Assembly: GCF_012767755.2 (NCBI RefSeq)
Contig: NZ_AP023189.1
Span: 1,054,001 to 1,118,000, forward strand
Length of the DNA: 64,000 nt
From: Pseudomonas tohonis
Lineage (GTDB): Bacteria; Pseudomonadota; Gammaproteobacteria; Pseudomonadales; Pseudomonadaceae
Direction of reading: 5' to 3'
Shown: positions 10,886 to 19,918 of the stretch, in pieces
Layout of the letters: each line of letters opens with the position of its first letter
How positions within the stretch are numbered: position 1 is the stretch's first letter
The notes under the pieces: generated by a model
The model's input: the letters and a program-made list of their open reading frames with translations, nothing else
What the model was told of the DNA's origin: nothing
The model's database searches: none
Translations under genes and position numbers: made by a program

Positions 10886-12226
10886 TCAGTGCAGGGTCTC
10901 TTCGATCAGGGTGCCGCGCAGCGAGTGGGGCAGGGCGTCGTCGATATGGACGTCGACGAACTGGCCGATCAGGCGCGGGTTGGCGCTGCGGAAGTTGACG
11001 ATGCGATTGTTCTCGGTGCGGCCCTGAAGCATGCCCGGGTCCTTCTTGGAGAAGTCGCTCACCAGGATGCGCTGGGTGCTGCCGACCATCCGTCGGCTGA
11101 TCTCGAAGCCCTGCTGGTGGATGCGCCCCTGGAGGATCTGCAGGCGCTGCTTCTTCACTTCGTCCGGCGTGTCGTCGACCAGGTCGGCGGCCGGGGTGCC
11201 GGGGCGCGAGCTGTAGATGAAGGAGAAGGAGAAGTCGAAGCCGACGTCTTCCACCAGTTTCATCGTCGCTTCGAAGTCCTTCTCGGTCTCGCCGGGGAAG
11301 CCGACGATGAAGTCGGAGCTGATGCAGATGTCCGGCACCGCGGCCTTGAGCTTGCGGATGCGGGATTTGTACTCGAGTGCGGTGTGGTTGCGCTTCATCG
11401 CCGCGAGGATGCGGTCGGAGCCCGCCTGTACCGGCAGGTGGACGAACTTGACCAGTTCCGGCACCTCGGCGTGGGCCTGGATCAGCGCGTCGGAGAACTC
11501 CAGCGGGTGCGAAGTGGTGTAGCGGATGCGCTCGATACCGTCGACGGCGGCGACCACGCGGATCAGCTCGGCGAAGTCGGCGATGCGCCCGTCATGGGTG
11601 GTGCCGCGGTAGCCGTTGACGTTCTGGCCGAGCAGGGTGACCTCGCGCACGCCGTTGTCGGCGAGGTGGATGACCTCGGCCAGCACGTCGTCGAAGGGGC
11701 GGCTGACTTCCTCGCCCCGGGTATAGGGCACGACGCAGAAGGTGCAGTACTTGCTGCAGCCTTCCATCACCGAGACGAAGGCGCTAGAGCCATCCACGCG
11801 CGGTTCCGGCAGGCGGTCGAACTTCTCGATCTCGGGGAAGCTGATGTCCACCTGGGGCGTGCGGGTGCTGCGTGCCGCGTCGATCATCTCCGGCAGGCGG
11901 TGCAGGGTCTGCGGGCCGAAGACCACGTCGACGTAGGGCGCGCGATCACGGATGGCCGCGCCTTCCTGGCTGGCGACGCAGCCGCCGACACCGATCACCA
12001 GGTGCGGATTCTGCTGCTTCAGGTCACGCCAGCGGCCGAGCTGCGAGAACACCTTGTCCTGCGCCTTCTCGCGGATGGAGCAGGTGTTGAGCAGGATGAC
12101 ATCGGCGTCTTCGGCGCGCTCGGTCACTTCCAGCGCCTGGTGTTCGCCCAGCAGGTCGACCATGCGCGAGGAGTCGTACTCGTTCATCTGGCAACCGTGG
12201 GTCTCGATGTAAAGCTTCTTGGCCAT
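10886..12226 (-). CDS. miaB: tRNA-2-methylthio-N6-dimethylallyladenosine synthase
   Basis: Radical-SAM methylthiotransferase acting on A37 of tRNAs that read UNN codons. It has 446 residues. The N-terminal UPF0004 domain ([31 protein letters not shown]) supplies one iron-sulfur cluster, and the radical SAM motif is [15 protein letters not shown]. The C-terminal TRAM domain ([26 protein letters not shown]) is complete. It heads the miaB-ybeZ-ybeY-corC-lnt gene string and is divergent from the DUF1820 gene. Confidence 0.98.
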   Translation of the reverse strand: MAKKLYIETHGCQMNEYDSSRMVDLLGEHQALEVTERAEDADVILLNTCSIREKAQDKVFSQLGRWRDLKQQNPHLVIGVGGCVASQEGAAIRDRAPYVDVVFGPQTLHRLPEMIDAARSTRTPQVDISFPEIEKFDRLPEPRVDGSSAFVSVMEGCSKYCTFCVVPYTRGEEVSRPFDDVLAEVIHLADNGVREVTLLGQNVNGYRGTTHDGRIADFAELIRVVAAVDGIERIRYTTSHPLEFSDALIQAHAEVPELVKFVHLPVQAGSDRILAAMKRNHTALEYKSRIRKLKAAVPDICISSDFIVGFPGETEKDFEATMKLVEDVGFDFSFSFIYSSRPGTPAADLVDDTPDEVKKQRLQILQGRIHQQGFEISRRMVGSTQRILVSDFSKKDPGMLQGRTENNRIVNFRSANPRLIGQFVDVHIDDALPHSLRGTLIEETLH

Positions 12227-12354
12227 GCACGTTCGTCGGGTGGTTCGAAGAACCGCGCATTATAGTCGGCAGGGCCCCGGCTTCCTAGCGTTGACCGTCC
12301 GGAGCCGTGCTATGCTTCGCGCCCCTCGAACTTCCCCCTCCTGCCGCCTCCTCC

Positions 12355-12684
12355 ATGACCAAGCGCGAACCCATCTACAAGGTGATCTTCCTCAACCAGG
12401 GCCAGGTGTACGAGATGTACGCCAAGCAGATCTACCAGAGCGATCTGTGGGGTTTCCTGGAGGTGGAGGAATTCGTCTTCGGCGAGCGCACCCAGGTGGT
12501 GGTCGACCCCAGCGAAGAAAAGCTCAAGGCCCAGTTCGAAGGCGTGGTACGCAGCTTCGTGCCCATGCACGCGATCATCCGCATCGACGAAGTCGAGCGC
12601 CTGGGGACGCCGAAGATCAGCGAAGCCAAGGTCACCGGGAACGTCATGCCGTTTCCCATGCCGATGCCGGATAAGAGCAGCTGA
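12355..12684 (+). CDS. DUF1820 family protein
   Basis: A 109-residue soluble protein (MTKREPIYKVIFLNQGQVYEMYAKQIYQS) conserved beside miaB in Pseudomonas. The single domain fills the protein, and the tail is Pro/Met-rich (VMPFPMPMPDKSS). No catalytic motif is visible and the function is unknown. The start at 12355 begins the conserved segment. Confidence 0.88.
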   Translation: MTKREPIYKVIFLNQGQVYEMYAKQIYQSDLWGFLEVEEFVFGERTQVVVDPSEEKLKAQFEGVVRSFVPMHAIIRIDEVERLGTPKISEAKVTGNVMPFPMPMPDKSS

Positions 12685-12849
12685 AAGTGGCAAGCGGCAA
12701 GCGGCAAGCTTCAAGTAAAAGCATCCTAGCTGGAGCTGCGGCGTAGCCGCTGGTAGAGCGTGGCGAAGCCCACGTGATCGTTGCTCGGCATGACCTCGAA
12801 CGGTGGACCGGTGAAGCGTGGTCCACCCTACGTCAGGGCTGCTGACATA

Positions 12850-12892
12850 AAAAAGCCCAGGGGTTTGACGATCTCCGCCGATCCCCCAGGCT
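12850..12892 (-). terminator. Rho-independent terminator of the Sel1-repeat gene
   Basis: On the minus strand a 10-bp stem (12883-12892 with 12854-12863; two G-U wobbles make it continuous on this strand only) is followed by a run of six U at 12849-12854. It lies beyond the heptamer repeat tract, so the repeats are transcribed in the 3' untranslated region of the gene ending at 12997. Confidence 0.65.
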
Positions 12893-12990
12893 CTTGCAGC
12901 TTGCAGCTTGCAGCTTGCAGCTTGCAGCTTGCAGCTTGCAGCTTGCAGCTTGCAGCTTGCAGCTTGCAGCTTGCAGCTTGCAGCTTGCAG
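12893..12990. repeat. Tandem heptamer repeat, 14 exact copies of CTTGCAG
   Basis: Exactly 98 bp, made of 14 uninterrupted 7-bp units, starting right after the terminator stem and stopping 6 bp before the stop codon of the Sel1-repeat gene. A diverged form with units like GGCAAGC is seen at about 12690-12711. Similar CTTGCAG/GCAAGCT runs occur between Pseudomonas genes. Because 7 is not a multiple of 3 and the tract is outside the reading frame, slippage would alter 3' UTR length, not protein. Confidence 0.97.
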
Positions 12991-12996
12991 CTGCTT

Positions 12997-13545
12997 CTAA
13001 GGCAACGGCGCGAAAGGCGAGCCGCCGTCGGCGGTCTGCAGCTCGATCAGGTAGTTGCGGAATATCTGGCCCAGCACCTGGGTGGCGATCTCCAGCTCGT
13101 CGGCACGCATCTGGCCGGAGACCATGTCGGCGGTGTCCATCGCTTCGTCCGAGCCGTTCACCGCAGCCATCTTCAGCACGATATAGGCCTGCACATTGCT
13201 GGCCGGTACGCCTTCGCCACGGAAGAACATGTTGCCGAGACGGAACTGCGCCTGGGCGTTGCCTTTCAGGGAGGCCTGCTCGAACCAGTTCAGTGCCTGG
13301 TGCAGGTCGCGGGGGGTGCGCTTGCCGTCGTAATAGAACTCGCCCAGCTCGTACTGCGCCTCGGTATCGCCGGCCTTGGCGGCCTGCTGGCAGTTGGAGA
13401 GGGCTTCCTGCTGGTCTTCGGGTTGCGTATTCAGGCTGCAGCGCCCGGTGGCCGGGATCAGCAGGGAGTTGCCGCCGGCTTCGGCCAGCAGCGGGGAGAG
13501 GAGCAACAGGCAGCCCAGGGTCAGGACGCGGCCGGTGCGGTTCAT
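12997..13545 (-). CDS. Secreted Sel1/TPR-like repeat protein
   Basis: A 182-residue protein with a signal peptide (MNRTGRVLTLGCLLLLSPLLAEA) and two or three Sel1-like repeats (AQYELGEFYYDGKRTPRDLHQALNWFEQAS; AQFRLGNMFFRGEGVPASNVQAYIVLKMAA). Such repeats are protein-interaction scaffolds in the periplasm; no partner can be inferred. It is monocistronic, upstream of the heptamer tract and terminator. Confidence 0.87.
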   Translation of the reverse strand: MNRTGRVLTLGCLLLLSPLLAEAGGNSLLIPATGRCSLNTQPEDQQEALSNCQQAAKAGDTEAQYELGEFYYDGKRTPRDLHQALNWFEQASLKGNAQAQFRLGNMFFRGEGVPASNVQAYIVLKMAAVNGSDEAMDTADMVSGQMRADELEIATQVLGQIFRNYLIELQTADGGSPFAPLP

Positions 13546-13721
13546 GAAATCACAACGCCTCGAAAAGCAGTGCGGGCGACGGGCCCGGCCGGCGAAACGC
13601 GCCGACCGTCACATTATGAAATAAGCAAGGCGCTTCTTACAAAGTCTTTGCGCGGATTTCCTTGCATCCGGGCGCCGGCCCCTGGGCCGCGCTCCCGGAT
13701 GTAACGGCCGCGTAAAGGTGG

Positions 13722-15011
13722 TCAGGCCTTCTTCAGCTCGGCGAACGCGCGCTCGGCGGCGTCCAGGGTGATGGCCAGTTCGGCGTTGCCGTGGGCGATG
13801 GAGGTGAAGCCCGCTTCGAAGGCGCTGGGCGCCAGGTACACGCCGCCCTGCAACATCAGGTGGAAGAAGCGCTTGAAGCGTTCGGCGTCGCTGGCCATCA
13901 CATCGTCGAAGGTGACGATGTCGTCGGCACCGCTGAAGTACAGGCCGAACATGCCGCCCGCCTGGGTAGTGACGAAGGGGATGCCGGCGGCATCGGCGCG
14001 TTGCTGCAGGCCGTCGAGCATGCGGCTGGTGTAGTCGCTCAGCTCGGCGTGGAAGCCGGGGCGGCTGATCAGCTTCAGGGTGGTCAGGCCGGCGGCCATG
14101 GCCAGCGGGTTACCCGACAGGGTGCCGGCCTGGTAGACCGGGCCCAGCGGGGCGATCTGCGACATGATCTCGCGCTTGCCGCCGAAGCAGCCCACCGGCA
14201 TGCCGCCGCCGACGATCTTGCCGAAGGTGGAGAGGTCCGGTGTCACGCCGTAGTGGGCCTGGGCGCCGCCGAGGGCGACACGGAAGCCGGTCATCACCTC
14301 GTCGAAGATCAGCACCACGCCGTGCTGGTCGCACAGGCGGCGCAGGCCTTCGAGGAAACCGGGGGCGGGCGGTACGCAGTTCATGTTGCCGGCGACCGGC
14401 TCGACGATGATGCACGCCACGTCGGCGCCAGCTTCGGCGAGCATCTTCTCGACGGCGCCGATGTCGTTGAAGGGCAGCGTCAGGGTGTGCTTGGCGAAGT
14501 CCGCCGGCACGCCGGCCGAGCTCGGTACGCCCTGGGTCAGCAGGCCGGAGCCGGCCTTGACCAGCAGGCTGTCGGAGTGGCCGTGGTAGCAGCCTTCGAA
14601 CTTGATGATCGCATCGCGCCCGGTATAGCCACGGGCCAGGCGGATGGCGCTCATGGTGGCCTCGGTACCGGAGCTAACCATGCGCACCATCTCCATGGAC
14701 GGCACCAGGGAGCAGACCAGGTCGGCCATCTCGGTTTCCATGGCGGTCGGTGCGCCGTAGGAGAGGCCGTGCTGCAGCTGGCGACGCACGGCGTCAAGCA
14801 CGTCCGGGTGGCCGTGGCCGAGGATCATCGGGCCCCAGGAGCCGACGTAGTCCACATAGCGCTTGTCGTCCTCGTCCGTCACGTAGGCGCCTTCCGCGTG
14901 CTTGAAGAACAGCGGTGTGCCGCCGACGCTCCGGAAGGCGCGGACCGGCGAGTTGACGCCGCCGGGGATGTGTTTCTGGGCGTTGGCGAACAGGGTTTCG
15001 GAACGGGACAT
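13722..15011 (-). CDS. hemL: Glutamate-1-semialdehyde 2,1-aminomutase
   Basis: PLP enzyme converting glutamate-1-semialdehyde to 5-aminolevulinate, the first committed tetrapyrrole precursor. It has 429 residues. Family motifs: [24 protein letters not shown], the gating-loop region [27 protein letters not shown], and the Schiff-base lysine in [14 protein letters not shown]. It is downstream of thiE and thiD, a usual Pseudomonas arrangement. Confidence 0.98.
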   Translation of the reverse strand: MSRSETLFANAQKHIPGGVNSPVRAFRSVGGTPLFFKHAEGAYVTDEDDKRYVDYVGSWGPMILGHGHPDVLDAVRRQLQHGLSYGAPTAMETEMADLVCSLVPSMEMVRMVSSGTEATMSAIRLARGYTGRDAIIKFEGCYHGHSDSLLVKAGSGLLTQGVPSSAGVPADFAKHTLTLPFNDIGAVEKMLAEAGADVACIIVEPVAGNMNCVPPAPGFLEGLRRLCDQHGVVLIFDEVMTGFRVALGGAQAHYGVTPDLSTFGKIVGGGMPVGCFGGKREIMSQIAPLGPVYQAGTLSGNPLAMAAGLTTLKLISRPGFHAELSDYTSRMLDGLQQRADAAGIPFVTTQAGGMFGLYFSGADDIVTFDDVMASDAERFKRFFHLMLQGGVYLAPSAFEAGFTSIAHGNAELAITLDAAERAFAELKKA

Positions 15012-15049
15012 GTCGGGCTCTCTCTGGAAAACGGGTGTACGTACGGGGC

Positions 15050-15679
15050 TCAGGCCGGGTTGAATAGCGCGCTGAAGGCGCGCGCGCGGCGCTCGACTTC
15101 GGCGGGGCTGTCGGCAGCGAACAGGGCGTGGATCACGGCGACCAGGTCGGCACCACGGGCGATCAGCTCCGGGGCGTTGTCCTGGGTCACGCCGCCGATG
15201 GCGACCAGCGGCAGGTTGAAGCGGCGCTTGGCTTCCTCCAGCAGATCGGGCGTGGCGGCAGGAGCGCCGGGCTTGGTGTGGGAGTTGAAGAAGCGGCCGA
15301 AGGCGATGTAGCTAGCGCCTTCGCCGCTGGCGGCTGCGGCGAGCTCGAGGCTGGCGTGGCAGGTGCCGCCGATGATGGCGTTGCGGCCGAGCAGGGCGCG
15401 TGCGGCGGCGAGGGAGCCGTCGGTCTGGCCCAGGTGCACGCCGACGCTCAGGCGTGCGGCCAGCTCGGCGTCGTCGTTGATGATCAACTGCGCGCCGTGG
15501 CGTGCGCAAAGTTCGCGCAGGGCTTCGGCCTCACGCAGGCGACGGGCTTCGTCGGCGGATTTGTCGCGGTATTGCAGCAGCCGCGCGCCGCCTTTCAGCG
15601 CCGCCTCGACATAGGGAAGCAGGCGACCCTCGGCGAGCAGGGCGCTGTCGGTGATGGCGTAGAGGCCGCGCAGTTTCAT
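15050..15679 (-). CDS. thiE: Thiamine-phosphate synthase
   Basis: Joins the hydroxymethylpyrimidine and thiazole moieties to thiamine phosphate. It has 209 residues, a TIM barrel with [55 protein letters not shown] and [24 protein letters not shown]. The start overlaps the thiD stop by 4 bp (ATGA), indicating coupling. Confidence 0.97.
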   Translation of the reverse strand: MKLRGLYAITDSALLAEGRLLPYVEAALKGGARLLQYRDKSADEARRLREAEALRELCARHGAQLIINDDAELAARLSVGVHLGQTDGSLAAARALLGRNAIIGGTCHASLELAAAASGEGASYIAFGRFFNSHTKPGAPAATPDLLEEAKRRFNLPLVAIGGVTQDNAPELIARGADLVAVIHALFAADSPAEVERRARAFSALFNPA

Positions 15680-16473
15680 GAGCAGAAATCCAGGGGCAGG
15701 CGACGCGGCACGAACTGGCCGTGACCGGGTTGCTCGGCGTCACGCAGGGTGCGCCAGGTGTAGTCGAGGGCCGTTTCCACCGCGCTGACCAGGTCCTGGC
15801 CCAGAGCCAGGCGACCGGCCAGGGTGCTGGCCAGGGTGCAGCCGGAGCCGTGGTAGCTGCCCGGCAGGCGCTGGCAGGTGAAGGTGTGGTGGGCGCCGTC
15901 GCGTGAGTAGAGGCGGTTGTGCACTTCGGTCTCGTCGCCGTGGCCGCCGGTGATCAGCAGGTGCTGGACGAACGGCAGCAGCTTCTCGGCGCACTGGTCG
16001 GCGCTGCCTTCGGGCAGCTCGGCGAGGATGCGCGCCTCCGGCAGGTTCGGGGTGGCCAGGGTGGCGACGGGCAGCAGGCGCTCGCGCATGGCGAAGCCGA
16101 CCTCGTCCTTGCCCAGGGCACCGCCGCCGCCGGCGCGCAGCACCGGGTCGCAGACCAGCGGCACGCCCGGCAGGGCCTGCATGATCTCCAGCACGGTCTC
16201 GACCATCTCCACCGAGCCGAGCATGCCCAGCTTGACGGCCGATACGGGCAGGTCGGCGATCACGGCGTGGGCCTGGGCCAGCACCCATTCGCGATCGAGT
16301 ACGCGGAAGTCGGAGACGTTGACGGTGTCCTGCACGGTAAGGGCGGTCACGGCGGGAGCCGCGTGGCAACCTTGGGCGATCAGGGCTTCGATGTCCGCCT
16401 GGAGACCGGCGCCGCCACTGGGGTCGTGGCCGGAAAGACAGAGGACGATGGGGCGGGAGATGGGCTTTTTCAT
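15676..16473 (-). CDS. thiD: Hydroxymethylpyrimidine/phosphomethylpyrimidine kinase
   Basis: Phosphorylates HMP and HMP-P for thiamine synthesis. It has 265 residues of ribokinase fold: [66 protein letters not shown] and a terminal [17 protein letters not shown] anion-hole motif. The ATG at 16473 (MKKPISRP) is preferred to a GTG six codons upstream. It is the first gene of thiD-thiE-hemL and is divergent from ladS. Confidence 0.96.
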   Translation of the reverse strand: MKKPISRPIVLCLSGHDPSGGAGLQADIEALIAQGCHAAPAVTALTVQDTVNVSDFRVLDREWVLAQAHAVIADLPVSAVKLGMLGSVEMVETVLEIMQALPGVPLVCDPVLRAGGGGALGKDEVGFAMRERLLPVATLATPNLPEARILAELPEGSADQCAEKLLPFVQHLLITGGHGDETEVHNRLYSRDGAHHTFTCQRLPGSYHGSGCTLASTLAGRLALGQDLVSAVETALDYTWRTLRDAEQPGHGQFVPRRLPLDFCS

Positions 16474-16772
16474 GGTGCGCGAGCTTATCACTTTTCCCGC
16501 TGCCGGAGCCGGCCCGGGCGCCGCGCATTGTCGGACAAATCGCCTCGGTGGCCCCTTGCCCCGACGGAGCCTGCCCCAGTGCCGTTTCGTCGGTCTTGTG
16601 ATGTGCCTGTAATGGCCGTTCTAGAGCGGTTCGTTCGAGATGGCAGAGTGCCTCTTCGTCAGGCCTTCGGCTGTGCTAGAGTGAGCGAATTCGAACAACC
16701 AGGCCCCGCGTGGCGCGTCATCCCGGGAAGAAGGGACTTCCCGACGCGCGCGACAGGCCTTTGCGGGGCCTC
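16474..16772. other. Divergent promoter region thiD/ladS
   Basis: 299 bp between divergent starts. No reading frame is convincing. It should hold the promoters of both units. I could not identify a TPP riboswitch fold upstream of thiD and no sigma-factor consensus is strong enough to call. Confidence 0.5.
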
Positions 16773-19166
16773 ATGCGGCGCGTCTTCCTTCTCTTCCTCC
16801 TGCTGTTTTCCACGTCCGTGCTGGCGGTCGAATTCGACGAGCACACCCGCCAGCTGCCTCTCGGCCGGCACATGGACGTGTTCGAGGACGTGCGCGGCGA
16901 CGCCAGCCTGGCCGATATCACCTCGCCTGCCCTGGAAGACAGCTTCCGTCGCCATGACAAGCCCGTGCTCAATGCCGGCTATTCGCGCTCGGTGTTCTGG
17001 CTGCGGGTCGACCTGGACTACCGCCCGCGCTCGCTGGGCGGCCAGCAGCCCTGGCTGCTGGAGCTGGCCTATCCGCCGCTGGACCACCTCGAGCTCTACC
17101 TGCCCGACGGGCAGGGTGGCTATCGCCTGGCCCAGCGCACCGGTGATGCGCTGCCCTTCGCCAGCCGCGAGATCAAGCAGAACAACTACCTGTTCAGCCT
17201 CAACCTGCAGCCCAACCAGCCCCAGCGCCTCTACCTGAGGCTGCAGAGCCAGGGCTCGATCCAGGCGCCGCTGGCCCTGTGGTCGCCGCAGGCCTACCTG
17301 GAAGAGCAGCCCGGGCGCATCTACGTCCTCGGCATCATCTACGGCGTGTTGCTGGTGATGCTGATCTACAACCTGTTCATCTTCCTCAGCGTCCGCGACA
17401 CCAGCTACCTCTACTACATCCTCTATATCGCCTCGTTCGGGCTCTACCAGATCTCGGTGAACGGTGCCGGCATCGAGTTCTTCTGGCCCGACAGCCCCTG
17501 GTGGGCCAACGCCGCGACCCCCTTCCTGATCGGCTCGGCGGCGCTGTTCGGCTGCCAGTTCGCCCGCAGCTTCCTGCACACCGCCGAGCACAGCCCGTGG
17601 ATGGACCGGACCCTGCTCGGCCTGATGGCCATGGGCGGCCTGGTGATGGTCCTGTCGCTGGCGGCCAGCTACGGCGTCGCCCTGCGGCTGGCCACCTCGC
17701 TGGCGCTGATCTTCACCGTGGTCATCTTCACCGCCGGTGTCCTCGCCTGGCTGCGCGGCATGCGCGTGGCGCGCTACTTCATCTTCGCCTGGACCACCTT
17801 CCTCATCGGTGGCGCCATCAACACCCTGATGGTGCTGGGCTACCTGCCCAACATCTTCCTCACCATGTACGCCAGCCAGATCGGCTCCGCGCTGGAGGTC
17901 GGGCTGCTGTCCCTGGCCCTGGCCGACCGCATCAACGCCATGAAGGAGGAGCGCACGCGCATCCTCCAGGAAGCCGGTCGCAAGCTGGAGGCGCTCAACC
18001 AGGAGCTGGCCAACAGCAACCGCCTCAAGGACGAATTCCTCGCCACCGTGACCCACGAACTGCGCACCCCCATGAACGGCGTGATCGGTTCCCTGGAGCT
18101 GATGCAGACGGTCAAGCTCGACGTCGAGCTGGAGCAGTACCAGAAGACCGCCGCCAGCTCGGCGCGGGACATGATGCGCCTGGTCAACGACATCCTCGCC
18201 ATGACCGAACTCCAGGCCGGCAAGCTCTACCCCCGCCGCGAGACCTTCAGCCTGCGCGGCCTGTTCGACAGCCTGCGCGCCCAGTTCGCCCCGCGTGCCG
18301 AGGAAAAGGGCCTGAGCTTCGCCCTGGAGCTGGACGAGAGCCTGCCCGACATGCTCGAAGGCGACGCCGGCAAGCTCGCCCAGGCGCTCGGCTACCTGCT
18401 GGACAACGCCATCAAGTTCACCCACCAGGGCGGCGTGACATTGCGTGTAGCGCGCGAGAACGCCAGCGGCGACGACCTGGCGTTGCGCATCGAGGTGGAA
18501 GACACCGGCATCGGCTTCCAGACCCCCGCCGACGGCTCCCTCTACCGTCGCTTCCGCCAGATCGATGGCTCGATGACCCGCGAATATGGCGGCCTGGGCA
18601 TCGGCCTGGCTCTCGCCCGGCAACTGGTCGAGCTGCTGGGCGGCGACCTTTCCCATGAATCCGAGCCAGGCCAGGGCAGCTGCTTCCGCCTGGACGTGCA
18701 ACTGACCCGGCCGGCCCAGCCGCCCTTGCAGGTGGCGCCGCCGCGCCGCGCTGCCGGCCAGGCCCAGCGCCGGCCCGAGCAATGCACCGTGCTGGTGGTG
18801 GAGGACAACGCCATCAACCAGCTGGTGACCCGCGGCATGCTGCTCAAGCTCGGCTACCGCGTACGCACTGCCGACAACGGCGCCGAGGCGCTGGAGCTAC
18901 TGCGGCGCGAATCCGTGGACGGCGTGCTGATGGACTGCCAGATGCCCGTGATGGACGGCTTCGCCACCTGCCGGGCCCTGCGCGGCATGCCCACCTGCGC
19001 GGACCTGCCGGTGCTGGCGATCACCGCCCACAGCCACACCGGTGACCGCGAGCGCTGCCTCGCGGCGGGGATGAGCGACTACCTGGCCAAGCCGGTGAAA
19101 TTCGAAGAGCTGCGCACCCTGCTGCATGACTGGCTGCTCTGCCGTCCGGTGGAAACCAACGCCTGA
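16773..19166 (+). CDS. ladS: Hybrid sensor histidine kinase LadS
   Basis: Calcium-responsive hybrid kinase that feeds the GacS/HptB-GacA cascade and favours biofilm over acute virulence in P. aeruginosa. It has 797 residues, close to the PAO1 protein. Order: signal peptide (MRRVFLLFLLLFSTSVLA); periplasmic 7TMR-DISMED2 domain (~20-180); seven membrane helices (~190-385); dimerisation and phosphoacceptor helix with His in ATVTHELRTPMNGVIG; HATPase with DNAIKFTHQGG and GGLGIGLALARQL; C-terminal receiver with Asp in VDGVLMDCQMPVMDG. The start at 16773 gives the signal peptide. It is divergent from thiD across about 300 bp with no other gene. Confidence 0.93.
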   Translation: MRRVFLLFLLLFSTSVLAVEFDEHTRQLPLGRHMDVFEDVRGDASLADITSPALEDSFRRHDKPVLNAGYSRSVFWLRVDLDYRPRSLGGQQPWLLELAYPPLDHLELYLPDGQGGYRLAQRTGDALPFASREIKQNNYLFSLNLQPNQPQRLYLRLQSQGSIQAPLALWSPQAYLEEQPGRIYVLGIIYGVLLVMLIYNLFIFLSVRDTSYLYYILYIASFGLYQISVNGAGIEFFWPDSPWWANAATPFLIGSAALFGCQFARSFLHTAEHSPWMDRTLLGLMAMGGLVMVLSLAASYGVALRLATSLALIFTVVIFTAGVLAWLRGMRVARYFIFAWTTFLIGGAINTLMVLGYLPNIFLTMYASQIGSALEVGLLSLALADRINAMKEERTRILQEAGRKLEALNQELANSNRLKDEFLATVTHELRTPMNGVIGSLELMQTVKLDVELEQYQKTAASSARDMMRLVNDILAMTELQAGKLYPRRETFSLRGLFDSLRAQFAPRAEEKGLSFALELDESLPDMLEGDAGKLAQALGYLLDNAIKFTHQGGVTLRVARENASGDDLALRIEVEDTGIGFQTPADGSLYRRFRQIDGSMTREYGGLGIGLALARQLVELLGGDLSHESEPGQGSCFRLDVQLTRPAQPPLQVAPPRRAAGQAQRRPEQCTVLVVEDNAINQLVTRGMLLKLGYRVRTADNGAEALELLRRESVDGVLMDCQMPVMDGFATCRALRGMPTCADLPVLAITAHSHTGDRERCLAAGMSDYLAKPVKFEELRTLLHDWLLCRPVETNA

Positions 19167-19228
19167 TGCCCACTCGATTGCGGCGTTTTTCCCCTTTTTC
19201 TCGGCACTAATCCCGCTTCCTGCAAAAA

Positions 19229-19269
19229 CTGAATCCTGATTCACTGGAAAGAGATGAATCAGGATTCAG
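19229..19269. promoter_or_regulatory. Two palindromic TetR operators forming a 15-bp perfect inverted repeat
   Basis: Two imperfect palindromes of the form TGAATC-N2-GATTCA at 19230-19243 and 19255-19268. They are mirror images, so together they create a perfect 15-bp inverted repeat (19229-19243 with 19255-19269) around an 11-bp spacer. The right copy reaches to 4 bp before the TetR start and contains its AGGA ribosome-binding site. This is the expected layout for autoregulation of the TetR gene and its acyl-CoA dehydrogenase partner. Confidence 0.85.
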
Positions 19270-19272
19270 ATC

Positions 19273-19908
19273 ATGTACCGAGTCACCGCCACCCGTATCG
19301 ACCGTGATCAGGAACTGCGCCGGCGCATTCTCGATTGCGCCCTGGCGCGCGTCGTCGAAGGCGGCTTCGCCGCCCTGACCATGCAGGCCCTTGCCGAGGA
19401 CGCGGGGGTCGCCACCGGCAGCCTGTACCGGCATTTCCGCAACAAGGGCGACCTGGCCGCCGAAGTCTTCTCCCTCGCCAGCCAGATCGAGGTGGACACC
19501 CTGGCCCAGCTGCTGCGTGGCCCCGGCACCGCCACCTGGCGCCTCGCCGAGGGCCTCCGTCAGTTCGCCGCGCGGGCCTGGAACAGCCGGCGCCTGGCCT
19601 TCGCCCTGATCGCCGAGCCGGTTGACCAGGAGGTGGACGAGCAGCGCCTGCTCTACCGCGAGTCCTACGCCGAGCTCTTCATCGAGCTGCTGGAGGAGGG
19701 CCGTGCCAGCGGCGAGTTCGACCTCCTGTCCACGCCCCTTACCGCTGCCTGCCTGGTGGGCGCCATCGCCGAGGCCCTGGTCGGCCCGCTGTCACCGCCC
19801 GCCCGAGCCGCCCGTGAGCCCGGGCAGTCCCAGGCCGACCTCGACTTGGTCAGCCGCAACCTCGTCTTCTTCTGCCTGCGCGCCGTGGGCGCCGCCACCC
19901 CTGCCTAG
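19273..19908 (+). CDS. TetR/AcrR-family regulator
   Basis: A 211-residue repressor with an N-terminal HTH (RRRILDCALARVVEGGFAALTMQALAEDAGVATGSLYRHFRNKGDLAAEVF) and a helical ligand domain. Ten bases separate it from the acyl-CoA dehydrogenase gene, so they form one transcript. Paired operators lie immediately upstream. By context the ligand is probably a fatty-acyl-CoA or related acid; that is inference. Confidence 0.92.
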   Translation: MYRVTATRIDRDQELRRRILDCALARVVEGGFAALTMQALAEDAGVATGSLYRHFRNKGDLAAEVFSLASQIEVDTLAQLLRGPGTATWRLAEGLRQFAARAWNSRRLAFALIAEPVDQEVDEQRLLYRESYAELFIELLEEGRASGEFDLLSTPLTAACLVGAIAEALVGPLSPPARAAREPGQSQADLDLVSRNLVFFCLRAVGAATPA

Positions 19909-19918
19909 GAGAATCGCC

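Noticed and set aside
12893..12990. Repeat tract considered as CRISPR
   Set aside because: Units are 7 bp with no spacers and there are no cas genes; it is a simple tandem repeat.
16474..16772. TPP riboswitch upstream of thiD
   Set aside because: I could not find the conserved CUGAGA/ACCUGA elements in the right order on the minus strand.
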